NCBI GenBank assembly: GCA_963082975.1
Contig: OY720347.1
Span: 13,622,225 to 13,686,224 of the forward strand
Direction: 5' to 3'
DNA: 64,000 bases
DNA from: Labia minor
Lineage: Eukaryota; Arthropoda; Insecta; Dermaptera; Spongiphoridae
Position 1 is the stretch's first letter. Every line of letters begins with the position of its first letter. The position numbers and the translations under genes are program-made. This document shows, one piece after another, positions 48,245 through 58,831 of this stretch. A model generated the notes under the pieces. That model made no database searches. It was not told the origin of the DNA and saw only the letters and a program-made list of their open reading frames with translations.

Positions 48245-48611
48245 ATATTATATTTTTATAAATTAAATTATAAATTAAAATTAATACATAATTTTTATTA
48301 AAACTGTGCGTGTTTGGCTATCTATCAAAAATATATCATTATTTTTACAGTCAGTTTAGAGGAAAAAAAGGATAACGTTGTAGGTAATGTTCCTCTTCCA
48401 AAAGATCTACATTACTCAAAAGTTGATAAAATTTTGAATAATGCCCGTGTACCAAATTTCATTATTCTAGCTCAAACCATTTTTGCGTAGTCTTGTCTAC
48501 ATATATATACACACACACAGACATTTTTCTCAATCTTACAAAGTGCAAATGACTCAGGGACCTTCAAAAAAACATCAAAATCACAACATCGAAAATTTCT
48601 GACGAGATAGT
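48245..48611 (-). mobile_element. Helentron-like element, family A copy 4, 3' end missing
   Basis: The 5' end is CGAGATAGT on the plus strand at 48603-48611. It holds the CA microsatellite and the core (GTGTACCAAATTTCATTATT, GTAGGTAATGTTCCTCTTCC). The 3' subterminal repeat and hairpin are absent. The element runs directly into a truncated mariner on its left at about 48240. Confidence 0.7.
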
Positions 48612-48816
48612 AAAAATTTAGAATAAGTTTTTGTTCGTTTATTTTTAATTAATACAATTATTTATATTCTAAATATAGTACATATTTATAATCATTTATC
48701 TTTATTTATTTTAGTTAATAGTTAAAGTTATTAAGTTAGTTTATTTTAGTTGAAGCTTTTCATTTTTTTTCTTTCTCGTGGAGGTTTATTGACTCTTTTC
48801 TTGGTTGATTTTACAG

Positions 48817-49066
48817 AGTGCAGCTCTGGTAGCAGTGACGAATGTCAGTGAATATATGGACGAGAGTGCCATACGAATGATGGTGCTACCAAAAACCAAG
48901 GCTGTTTATGAGAAGAATCCTGGGGATTTGAAAATCACAATGAATGTGTTGTCATGCGTAGAGAAAACCCTCGATCGTCTCGACAAAGCTCAAATTATAG
49001 ATGAAGTGCTACCATTACTCTGGGACGTGCGCCTTCAAGATCCTGAAATCACCCTCAGGGTTGTAA
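48817..49066 (+). CDS. SCYL2: SCYL2 exon g: HEAT-like helical repeat region, tandem donor
   Basis: The acceptor is GATTTTACAG. The exon starts SAALVAVTNVSEYMD and contains VLPKTKAVYEKNPGDLKI, VLSCVEKTLDRLDKAQ and IIDEVLPLLW. Two overlapping GTAAGT donors follow, at 49063 and 49067. Only the second gives the phase needed to join 62544: GTT-GTA-A|AC gives VVN, then IYRLMLSDKK, which fits SCYL2. With the second donor the exon is 250 nt, 83 codons plus one base. With the first donor the next exon would hit TGA after four codons. Confidence 0.92.
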
Positions 49067-50084
49067 GTAAGTATACCAGATATATTATTATTATTATTAT
49101 TATTTCCTATAGGATAGAATTTTTTTACTAACAATAAGAGAATAATCTAAATAAATATTTATTTAAAAAAAAGTTCATCTTTAAAATTTTGTTTAACTAT
49201 TTATTTATTTTTAGAGTTGTATGTTCATAATCTTGAAAACTATTCGAATAGTTTAATTCCCCCTGGATTTTACTTTGACATATATGACGTCCATGTTTAT
49301 TTAAAATTATAATTTTTGGCCCACACACACACACATAACTAAGTATCAGGTTATTTTTGTGATAAGTAATGTATTTTTTTTATTACAGAAAAAAATAATT
49401 AAATTATGTTAAAATATTAAATTATTGTAGGAGTTAAAAAAAATAATAATAATACAATTTTATATTTTAAAGAATTTATTATGTTTTATATAGAATTGTG
49501 AAATATTATTATTTCATATTGAAAACTGAATAGAATTTTTAATTTGTTTAATGAAATGAAAAAAAAATAAAATAATAATTATTAAAACGTGAAATTATAT
49601 ATTTAAACTAGAAAAATTAAAAAATAAATAAATAATAATATTAAATGGACTAAAATCTAGAAAATATTTATTTATTATATACTTTGGTTAATACCACCAT
49701 TATCTAAAAAATCAAACCTAAATAAAAAAATATATTATACTTATATATATAAAATAATAAATATATCTATCTATTGTTTATTGTGTATATAATTTGTAAA
49801 CTATTGAACTTGAAAGTTTTTGGCTGTAAAAATCATATTCTTATCCTCTTTATTATATTATTATTCATGATTATAATTACATGTATTATACATGATACAC
49901 ATACTCTCTCTTCTCCCCCCCCCACACACACAGATACATCTGATTCATAATGTTGATAAAATAAACATTAATTAGATATGTAGAATTTTTCACAATTTGG
50001 TATTACAATTTCTAATTTTTTTTTAATATTTTTTTAATATTATTATCTAAAGTATACTCTAGACTCTAGATTTATATATATACT

Positions 50085-50640
50085 GTGGAACCTCGTGTTA
50101 TGTGTCATAAGAACTGCACCTCATTGTTTGATTTAGATCACCACATTGTATTTTTCTTAAAACTCATTCACAAAGCATGCATGAGAAGTTGTCACAAAAA
50201 GAACACTCAACTCAACTTTCTCAATGTAGAGACTTGTGGTTTTAGAAAGAAACTTAGAGGATGTTTCGAAGAAATTGTATCACCAGAAAAATCTCTAGGC
50301 CTTTATATAGTTGAAATTCGTAGCAGAAAATAGCGTGTATTCTCTCGTTTCGAGTTGAAACATTTAATACATGAGCAACACGATAAGCTAAACGGATGAA
50401 GTTAAGAGCAAGAAAAAGAAACGGAGGACTTGAGACATTCAAGAACATAGTCAATATGGATAAAACTAAAACAATTTGTAAAAGAAATACTGAAGAAACA
50501 GCAGTAGTATTTAGAGTTTTCATTTATTTGATAACATTTCATTTCAACTCCTTCTTGCTAAAAAGTCGTCAAATTCAGTTGCCAATTATCTAGTTATTTC
50601 TTTAAGAGAAAATCTGATGAATGTTTCTCACCAATATCAT
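50085..50640. other. unidentified stretch of lower AT content
   Basis: Open frames of 65-89 codons exist on both strands (for example 50085-50333 +). The composition is more balanced than in neighbouring intron. I find no motif I recognise. It sits next to a DUF4817-type transposon and may be part of a decayed element. Confidence 0.3.
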
Positions 50641-50659
50641 CGAGAAAACGTATAAACGA

Positions 50660-51414
50660 TAGGGTTATTTATGCAATAAGATATCGGGGAAATGGCCTTT
50701 GCTGGCACATACGGATCCTTTCGTCTAAATTTTTCATTACGTTTCTGGCTGAATTTCGTTTAATTTCTACTTGGAATGCACGTGTGGTTGTGAGTAGTAG
50801 GATGACATAGATCTTTGACTTCAAATAACCCCATAGGAAGAGTTAAATCACATGATCTAGGAGGCCAATTATAATCACCGAAAAAAACGAGAGAGTACAC
50901 GACCAGGAAATGTCTCATGCAGTAATTGAATTGTTCCTTTGGCTGTATCGGATGTGGCACCTTCTTGGTGAAATTACATATTAACCACATCAATAGCCTT
51001 AATTTCGGCAGAAAGAACTGTGTTAGCATGTCGCGTTATCGAGTACCAGTCCCATTTTAAAAAAAATATTGTCCAAGGATGCCTTCTACCCAAAATCCAC
51101 ACCAAACAGTGACACTTTTTGGGTGAATTTGTTGTTCACCAATCACATGTGGGTTCTCCAAACCCCAAATACGGCATTGTTGGTGATTAACAAAGCCATC
51201 GAGGTGAAAATGAGCTCCATCACTTAGGATTATTTTACTGACGCCAAACTATCATTATTTTCAAAATATTTTTCAATAATGAAAACACGTTGTTGTATCG
51301 TATAACGGTCCATTTTCACTAACTCTAAACTCTCAAGATTTCAAGATTATCAACAACTTTTAGCAAAAATAACCCCAAATTCAAATCTTATGTTAATTTT
51401 GGGACACCCTGTAT
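50660..51414 (-). mobile_element. DUF4817-type transposon, decayed
   Basis: On the minus strand, from about 51310: MDRYTIQQRVFIIEKYFENN, then, after a deletion, IILSDGAHFHLDGFVNHQQC, RIWGLENPHVIGEQQIHPKS, VTVWCGFWVEGILGQYFF, a frameshifted LLHETFPGRVLSR-like part and DYNWPPRSCDL. The order is that of the transposases with DEAHF / QDGA / WPPRSCDLTP motifs. The first catalytic region reads SDGAHF instead of DEAHF and the second FHQEGAT. The right tip GGGACACCCTGTATTTA resembles the usual terminus; the left tip is not found. Confidence 0.82.
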
Positions 51415-52867
51415 TTAGTATATTTATATAAATGGTTATTGATACAAACTATCATTAATATTTATATTCCAAAAAGATAATATATTGGTATAACACACTC
51501 AAACTATCACAAGAGACTAATAGACAAAAGGATTAAACCATTCTCATAGTTATTATAAGTATCCATATATTTTCATTTAATTTTATTTTATTTTCATTCG
51601 TTAAAGTCATTTTGGAAAATATTATCATAGTAGATGTTTCTCAATTTTCGTGATATTATGATTAAAATTAAAGAACTAATTTCTATTTCATTATCATCAA
51701 TCAGAATGTTATTCAAATATGCATACTTTAATATTAATATTATTTTATTTAAAATCTAATTACTTGTTTGTTTTTTTTGGTAATATACACAAAAAATGAG
51801 TTATTATTAAAATAAATGAAACTTTTTAGTTTATCAATCATTATTTTTTCTTTTATTATTTTTTGAAATTTGAATTTGTTAAATTTTATTACGAATTTAT
51901 AATTCAAAATTAATACATAAAAATAACCACAATTGTATATATATATAAAAAATGATATTTTAAGATGTCATCCACTTTCTAAGAAATTTTAGATTAATGT
52001 TCTTTTCTTAGATTCCAATTAAGATGATGAAGATTAACTATAGTATAGTGGCAGATAAATTTTTAGGGGTAATTGCGTATTCAGAGCGTGCAAAATGATT
52101 AATGATCTTCTTCTTGTTCATCTTATAACTTTGGGTTAATTAAAAATGGTCACTCAATTGGATTCTTGTTTAATATTCTTCTTCAATTCAAATTTAATTG
52201 AAAATAGCCAAGAACAATTGAGATAAAAGTATTTGGATTATCTATTTGCCCGGGCACACACCAGATAGATAATCGATATTCATACAGATTCATTATCCAA
52301 TCCTGATAATTGACAAAATTTCATATTTTAAATATTTAATAGATCATGTCAATTTCTAAACAAGTTTTGGAATAATTGATCTCTTGATATTGTACAACTG
52401 AATTCTTTAAAAACCATTCAATCAATAATCATTTAAATTTGTTGTTCATGACTTTAATGCTTTTAAGTTATTTACAGTTTGTTTATCTTTTTATTTAATT
52501 TAATTACAATATGGAAGTAATACATTACATTTAACAATCTATTTAGTAAAGTTTTGAATAATTGGTTTTTAGGTTAACAGATTTGCACATTTTGCACTTA
52601 GTTACATAAAAGTACATAAAAGTAAAAAGTATTTTTGAAAATTCAATCAAATGATACTTACTTCATAAATATTAAAGTATTACTTGGACATTTTCTCCAA
52701 AAATATGAAATCCCATTTGTAAAATGTTTTTATATTTATTTATTTGCTGACTAGTCAATAAACTTTATTTTTAGAGGAAATTAATATAATTATAATACAT
52801 ATTATTATAATATATATTGGAAGATATAGAAGAAATTTATTTTTTTGATGAAGAAGAATAGAAAATA

Positions 52868-53125
52868 TTATTAAAACATCTCCTCTTCCGGATGAACTAC
52901 ATTTCTCAAAATTTGATAGAAAACTACCAATTTTGAATAATGTCCGTGTACCAAATTTCATTATTCTATAGTTCAAACATCTTGTCTACATACAAACACA
53001 CACACAAATAGACATTTTTCTCAACCTTAGTGAAAATGACTCAGGGGCCTTTAAAACGTACAAAAACATCAAAATCTCGACATCGAAAATTTTTATGATC
53101 GCAATACCATCTCTGACGTGATAAT
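52868..53125 (-). mobile_element. Helentron-like element, family A copy 5, 5' part only
   Basis: It matches the 5' half of family A in reverse: CTCCTCTTCCGGATGAAC, GTGTACCAAATTTCATTATT, a CA microsatellite, ATTTTTCTCAACCTTAGTGA and ATCGCAATACCATCTCTGAC. The terminal repeat is decayed. It is truncated on the left inside the core. Confidence 0.65.
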
Positions 53126-53889
53126 AAAAACATTGAGATTCGCAGATTTTCAAACTAAAAACAAAAAAATTATTTCTGATCCAGAATCTTTTAGAATTTT
53201 CCAATATCTAAAAATATTAAATTTATTAAAAGACACTTGCAATTTTAATATTAACAAAAAAAAAAAAAAAATTAAAGAATTATGAGAAAACGATTAAAGA
53301 CCATTTGACACGGGGGTTGATTACTAAATGTCTCCTTTAATCGGAAATCCTCCATGGCGTTTTTCCCTTAAGACTTTTAATCAAGATGATTGACATGAAG
53401 AAGGATGAGAGCAGAGAAGAGAAGCGATTTCTTCAACCAGTATACATAAACAAATTAACTCATCCTATGAAGGGCTTAATAATAACAATGATCCCGTTGA
53501 GAAATTCCAACCAAAAGATTAATATAGTCATATTTAGAAAATTAAGTTGAATTTATAAGATTATCGGAGATAATATATCTACTATAAAAGGAAATAAATA
53601 TAACAAAATATTAATATTAGGTTATTATTATTTTTTTTAATTTGTTCTTTGAGCATTTCGCTTTTATTAATATTTAAATAGTATAATTAACCTCCTTCTT
53701 TAGAAAAAAGTTATAAAATATCTACATATATTATTTAGATATCTCTTCCAGTGATGTATTGGTAATATAAGAATTAAGGGAACGCATAGTGGGTGCAAAA
53801 AAAGTCTTATTTTCAGCAAACTATTTTTTTCCATATAAGTTTTAATTTTTTCTTATTCTTACTATACAAAGTATTAATGTACACAAAAT

Positions 53890-55079
53890 AAGCGGGAGTG
53901 TCCTCCCCTAGACTTTCCCGCATATAAATAGGTATAAAGAGTTGTGAATGAATATTTAGAATGTGTAAACTTGGTATTGATAAAGAGCCAGTTCGTATTA
54001 GTTTATTGGTGTCAAATTTGATATTTGGTAACATTTATATATATATATATATATATATAGAATAAAGTGCTACTTCCGGTTAACTGATATTTTAAATGTA
54101 AAAAAAACAGATATGGATATAATATAAATATTTTTAATTTTATTTTATTTATAATATATAAGGGCTGGCTGTGACGTCATGAAGTGCTGTGTGACGTCAT
54201 ATAATTTTAAATTAAGAAAAAACTAATGAAGATGATTTTTCTCGAGGATAAAACCAATACAAAGTGCATAACACGTGGAGATATGTCCTCACGTGAAATT
54301 TGATATGAAAATAACCCTTCACTTCCTCTCTTCGATCGACAATACTAGCACTTCCGGTTTCCGGATTTGCACCAAAAGTTGATCAATTCATCCAACTGAT
54401 GTATTAAGTAAATATACCAAATTTCATCAAAATCCGTTGTGCCGTTCAGGCTGTACACATCTATACGGAAGCACGGACAGACGGACGGACGGACGGACAG
54501 ACATCATGCTAAAAATACTTTTTTCTGTTAAGAAAATGCATGATTCGTGGAGATATGTACCTAAAAATATCCATAGGTGAAATTTGGTGTGAAAACAATA
54601 CCTCCCTTACTATCGTCGGTCGGCAAAAAAGAAACGCTACTTGTATAGGTAAAATGTCACTTCCGCTAGTCAGATCATGATGAAATTTGGTATCTCAATT
54701 TTTTTCATATTTTTAAATCTATATACAAAATATGAAGCAAATATCTCGAAGCAAACTGGTACTTTACTTGAAAGGTAAACGCAACCAGTGTAGGTAAAGT
54801 ACCACTTCCGGTTAACCGATTTAGACGAAATTTTGATAGAAATCTACAAACTGTCAATAATATCGGTGTACCAAATTTCGAAGTTCTAGCTTGATTAGTT
54901 TTTGAGTAAATTTGCTTACAGACATTACATACATACATACATACACACACACAGACATAATTCGAAAAATGGTATTTTCCGACTCAGGGAGGTCTAAAAC
55001 GTCAAGATCTATCGAAATCTCGAAGTCGAAATTTTTGACGATTCCAATACTTCCCTTATACGAAGTATGCGGGAAAGTA
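53890..55079 (-). mobile_element. Helentron-like element, family B, full length, inside a hAT MITE
   Basis: On the minus strand the 5' end is ACTTTCCCGC (plus 55069-55078). The 3' end has GCGGGAAAGT (plus 53912-53921), then CTAG, a GGGAG-GACA-CTCCC hairpin (plus 53894-53907) and GCTTATT. It has a CA/CATA microsatellite and a core with GTGTACCAAATTTC. It interrupts the hAT MITE 53749-55207, whose uninterrupted copy is at 56309-56575, so the insertion edges are visible. A family C element sits inside it. Confidence 0.78.
54095..54627 (-). mobile_element. Helentron-like element, family C copy 3, 3' end missing
   Basis: It carries the family C body: TGTGACGTCAT twice, GAAGATGATTTTTCTCGAGG, ACTTCCGGTTTCCGGATTTG, ATTTCATCAAAATCCGTTGT, a GACG/GACA tract and CATGATTCGTGGAGATATGT. 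It ends at the 5' terminal repeat CGTCGGTCGG on the plus strand (54614-54623). The hairpin end present in copy 1 is not found. It lies within family B. Confidence 0.68.
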
Positions 55080-55211
55080 AAAAGAAATTCTAATAGTAGA
55101 TTTAACTGGGAGTTGTCGGGACATGAAAAAGTACTGAAACGCGTTTCGGTTCTGAAAAAAGTTAAGGGAACGTCGTTCCCCCGCGTTCCCCTCTCAATAC
55201 ACCACTATTCT

Positions 55212-55380
55212 CTCTTAAAAGTTCTTTGTCGCAGCAATCGCATTCCTCCAACCGTTCCTAGCAGGAATAACAACAGTCCAAATACTATACAATCCCAACT
55301 CTCTCAAATCTCCCCCCACCCTTCTCACTCATTTGTCTACCAACCTATCGCTATGATCTTTCCAAGTTTTTTCGAAAAAG
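55212..55380 (-). mobile_element. LINE 3' end remnant, copy 4
   Basis: AAAAGTTCTTTGTCGCAGCA and ATCGCATTCCTCCAACC match the 3' tip of the LINE copies (GAAAGTTCTTGGCCGCAGCA). It begins just outside the hAT MITE ending at 55207. Little more can be aligned by eye. Confidence 0.5.
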
Positions 55381-56308
55381 TTAAGACTACAAAATTCCAA
55401 ATTCCACTTTTCTCGAAGATTCAACATTGTATTATATTATCATTCTTCGGGTACACTTATCAACAATGAATTAATATTAGTTTTATATATTAAAAAAAAT
55501 TATTACAATAAATATTGAAATTATTGTTAATTTTCTTCAATAGAACAAATTACAATCTATCAATACAGTTTTCAATTTTTGAAAAAGGGCGAATTTCAAT
55601 AAAATTTAGTTTAAAAATAAAACTTTTTTCTTTTTATTTGACAGAGCTATTAAAAAAATGGTTTAAAATTAGGAACATGAATTTTGCATATGTAAATATA
55701 AATAATGCATAACCTTAATATATAATACTTTTACTTAAGTCATATTTTTATTTTAATTATATTAATTATGTGTGTGTGTTAAAATATTTTAGTAATATAA
55801 ACAAGAAGAAAAATAATAATAATAACAATAACACATTAATGCACATTTTGAATTTTTTTTTTCCTATAAAATCGAATTCTCTCATAGAATTAGTAGTAGT
55901 AGTAGTAGTAATGGTAGTAGTATATTACTAAAAATAAAATAATTTCATCGTTATAACACAGTTGAACATATTTGCTTCACATCGAAATTAAACAATATCA
56001 GACATATCTAGTTTGTACATAAATGCTCAAGGGCAGTAGTAATATTCCAATATTACGATTTACGAGAGATAAATTGCCATCTAATATTTACGTAACCAGC
56101 CACGATATATTGACATTTTTGTTTGATTAATTATTTTATCATTTTATAGAAAATTAAAATGTTTTAAATTGAATATTTAAAGAAGAAAATTATTGTCTAC
56201 ATTTTCTATAGATAATATAACTATTACCTAATATTTTCCAATTGGTATTATATATTATTACTAATATAATATATAAATATTAAATTAAATATATTAAGAA
56301 GGTATATT

Positions 56309-56575
56309 CAGTGATGTATTGGCAAAATAAGAAGTAAGAGAACGCATAGTGGGAGTAAAAAAAGTCTTATTTTCAGCAAACTATTTTTTTCCATATAAGT
56401 TTTTATTTTTCTTATTCTTACTATACAAAATATTTACAACACAAAAAAAAAAAGAAATTCTAACAGTAGATTTAAGTGGGAGTTGTCAGGATATGAAAAA
56501 GTACTGGAACGCGCCGTTCTGAAAAAAAGATAAGGGAACGTCGTTCCCCTGCGTTCCCCTCCCAATACATCACTG
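56309..56575. mobile_element. hAT-type MITE, family H copy 2, intact, perfect duplication
   Basis: CAGTGATGTATTGG and CCAATACATCACTG are perfect 14-bp termini. GGTATATT flanks both sides exactly (56301-56308 and 56576-56583). The interior has AACGCATAGTGGGAG and AACGTCGTTCCCCTGCG. It is 267 bp, noncoding, and probably young. Confidence 0.93.
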
Positions 56576-57359
56576 GGTATATTAATGTTTAATAAAAAAT
56601 ATAAAATTTTTATTGAAAAATAATTTTTATTTTTACAATTTCAATTATATTTGATATTATTTTCTTATTGGAATTTTCATATATAATACTTATATTCTAA
56701 TAAATATTTCTTTTATAATCTAAAGTAGATATTATTTTTATTTTTAATGCATTTCACTTGTGTTTTAAAATTATATCTAAAAATCGAAATAAATGCTATT
56801 TAAATTGGCGGATTTCTAAGATTTCCGACCAATTTCTGCTCCGAAGGTCTTTACTTGAATTCACAAATGATATGATGATATGTAGTAAAAAAAATTCAAG
56901 TGGTTTGCTTTGAATATCAAACGACTTGACGTAGACTTAATGAGCTCACTCCCCCTCTCTTTCTCCTTTTCTTAATGGGTAATTTACCAGGAGAGAGTGA
57001 AGATAATTAAATATTTTAACAAAAAGTTTTTTACACGTTAAGTTGATGTTGAAGTTTTCGTTTAAAAGTTTGATCAATGAGAATAGTTATCATAAAAATG
57101 CTTCAGCCCTAATTAAAATTATTACCTCCAGGAATCTTTGAAAATGATACAAATGATACCCAAAAGAGAAATGATTGTCATTTTTTCAAAAGAATTCAAC
57201 TTAAAACATTTTTAAACAAGTCATTTGTAAGTGATTGATTAATTAAATAATGAAATGAATATAAAATATATTTAATTATAAATTATAAATTTTAAACTAA
57301 TAAATAATGAAATTGGAAATAATTAATCATTTAATTTCTGTTTCGTGTACAAGAGTATC

Positions 57360-57640
57360 TAATCAAAAACATACCTGTTAAAAAGGGGGCCAAGTTCCTA
57401 TCGTCTATTTGTTTGCCTAAAAGAGGGTTCAAATCCATCCCAATGCCAAGTTTAGATGCACTTTAAAATCAATCATAATAATTTTCATCAACAGCCTGAT
57501 CCACTGGTAAACAAACATTTGGCATTCCCAAGAATCGCCATCACACCCAGTCCTCCGCCTCCTGCATCCAGACACGCCACTTTATTCGCGTCAACGGTCC
57601 ATCTGGCCGAAATTCACTTTACCATACACCCAACTTAAAA
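57360..57640. other. GC-richer stretch with a B-box-like motif
   Basis: GGGTTCAAATCC at about 57425-57436 fits the tRNA/SINE B box (GGTTCRANYCC). No convincing A box is seen upstream. From 57495 to 57635 the sequence is CCT-rich (ACACCCAGTCCTCCGCCTCC) and unlike the surrounding intron. It might be a worn SINE of another family. Confidence 0.35.
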
Positions 57641-57697
57641 TATGGAATAGTTGTTAAAATACGTAGGTACTTGGTTTAAAATATCTAAAATTATAAT

Positions 57698-57812
57698 ACT
57701 TAGAAATTTGAACTTGGCAGGTTTTCGTGCTGTACATAACACTAGATTATTTGTATAATTATATTTATTATTTATATGTATAAATTAACCTGCCAAGTTC
57801 AAATTTCTAAGT
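57698..57812. repeat. perfect 26-bp inverted repeat with 63-nt loop
   Basis: The arms are at 57698-57723 and 57787-57812, centred on GAACTTGGCAGGTT and AACCTGCCAAGTTC, with no mismatch. The loop is AT-rich. It could be a small MITE or foldback unit, placed directly beside family E copy 2. Confidence 0.9.
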
Positions 57813-57849
57813 GATTTCTTTTTTAATTCCAAGTTACATTTAAATTATC

Positions 57850-58320
57850 AAATGGTTCGGTCGCTTAGAGTTTCTGAGATAAAAATGATTAAAATTTACA
57901 TATAAATCCATTGACATTCAATTTAATTTAATTTATATTTATGTTTTCTTCATTTGGCCAGGAGAGGGCTTCACTAATTTTCGGGGTTATTTTCAGTTCG
58001 GTTGGGATGTATGAAAATTAAAAAATTAATTAACTAAATAATTTTCCTATTATCCAAACCAAATCGAAAAAACCGAAAATTAGTGAATAAGTGAATAATT
58101 AGTGAATTAGTCAAAAACAAAACATTATTAATAATAAATGGTTGCTCATTTGGACGTTGATAACTAGAGTTTATCTCTTAAAATTTAATATTTTTTATCT
58201 CGGAATCTAGAAGCGACCGAGAAATGTTGCACAAAGAAAGTTTCTTTGGAAATAAAAAAGCAATACACTGTTAAAGTTTTATACAAATCTTTGGAACTTC
58301 CGTTTTTGTAAACAATTACC
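57850..58320 (-). mobile_element. TIR repeat, family E copy 2 (left outer end missing)
   Basis: Reverse orientation. The right end is GTAAACAATTACC at 58320. Inner inverted repeats read TCGGTCGCTTAGAGTTTCTG on the left and TCTAGAAGCGACCGAG on the right. The interior matches copy 1 (AATGGTTGCTCATTT, AGGGCTTCACTAATTTTCGG). It adjoins the separate 26-bp inverted repeat at 57698-57812. Confidence 0.7.
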
Positions 58321-58831
58321 AAAAGTTTATAGGTAATATTTAAAAATAATAAATAATTTTGTAAATTTTATATCCATTTAAAAAAAAATAAAAAAAAAAT
58401 TTTAAACTTGATTTTATTTTATTTAGAAGAGCCAAAATAAATGAAATACACACGACATAGTATAAGTATTTATTTATCATTATTAAATAAAATTTTATCG
58501 TGCGTCAATGATATTAATTTTAATATTTGCTTAAATAAAAGAGAAATAAACACCAAAATGACATTTTCTCTATAAAATTAATTTCACTAAACCTAAATAA
58601 ATGTCTAATAAATTACATATTGTGTTTGATAAAAGTTTTACAATTAGTAAATATGAAAATTGATTTCAGTTTAATTTGGATTTCATTTAAATAATAATAT
58701 AATGAACCGAAATAAATTATCTATTGACTTCTTTCTATATATTAATATAAAATTATATATTTTTTTAAGAAGGTAATTTCGTTATATTATTTTTATGAAA
58801 TATTTTTATATAATTCATAAATTTATTATAA

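Larger units (their letters stand above)
42988..48816 (+). other. SCYL2 intron 6 (5.8 kb): what it holds
   Basis: The elements listed separately are the LINE 3' end at 43150-43745, repeat F2 at 44641, an 18S rRNA fragment at 45765, a truncated mariner at 47930 and Helentron-like A4 at 48245. (ATT)n lies at about 44120-44170. Stretches 43750-44640, 44830-45760 and 45835-47925 are AT-rich with no gene. A patch of lower AT content at 47030-47150 (around TTGCTCTAAATGGGTTGC) is not identified. Confidence 0.75.
53749..55207. mobile_element. hAT-type MITE, family H copy 1, split by Helentron-like elements
   Basis: The left terminus is CAGTGATGTATTGG at 53749. The right terminus is decayed (CAATACACCACTA, ending 55207). 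The flanking 8 bp (ATCTCTTC and TTCTCTCT) match weakly. The left half (53749-53889) and right half (55080-55207) are colinear with the intact copy at 56309-56575, so the middle 1.19 kb is an insertion. Confidence 0.85.

Noticed and set aside
49063-49068. Upstream GTAAGT as the main donor of the SCYL2 exon
   Set aside because: It gives the wrong phase for the next exon and an immediate stop; the donor 4 nt downstream keeps the frame and the family motif.
54912-55469. The longest non-transposase open frame (185 codons, + strand)
   Set aside because: It runs in antisense through the 5' end of a Helentron-like element, then the right half of a hAT MITE, then a LINE remnant. The frame is a chance chimera of repeats with no domain.
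57495-57638. An extra SCYL2 exon with an acceptor-like CATCAACAG
   Set aside because: Exons g and h join directly with the right phase and match the family without a gap. The stretch reads to a stop and resembles no SCYL2 segment.
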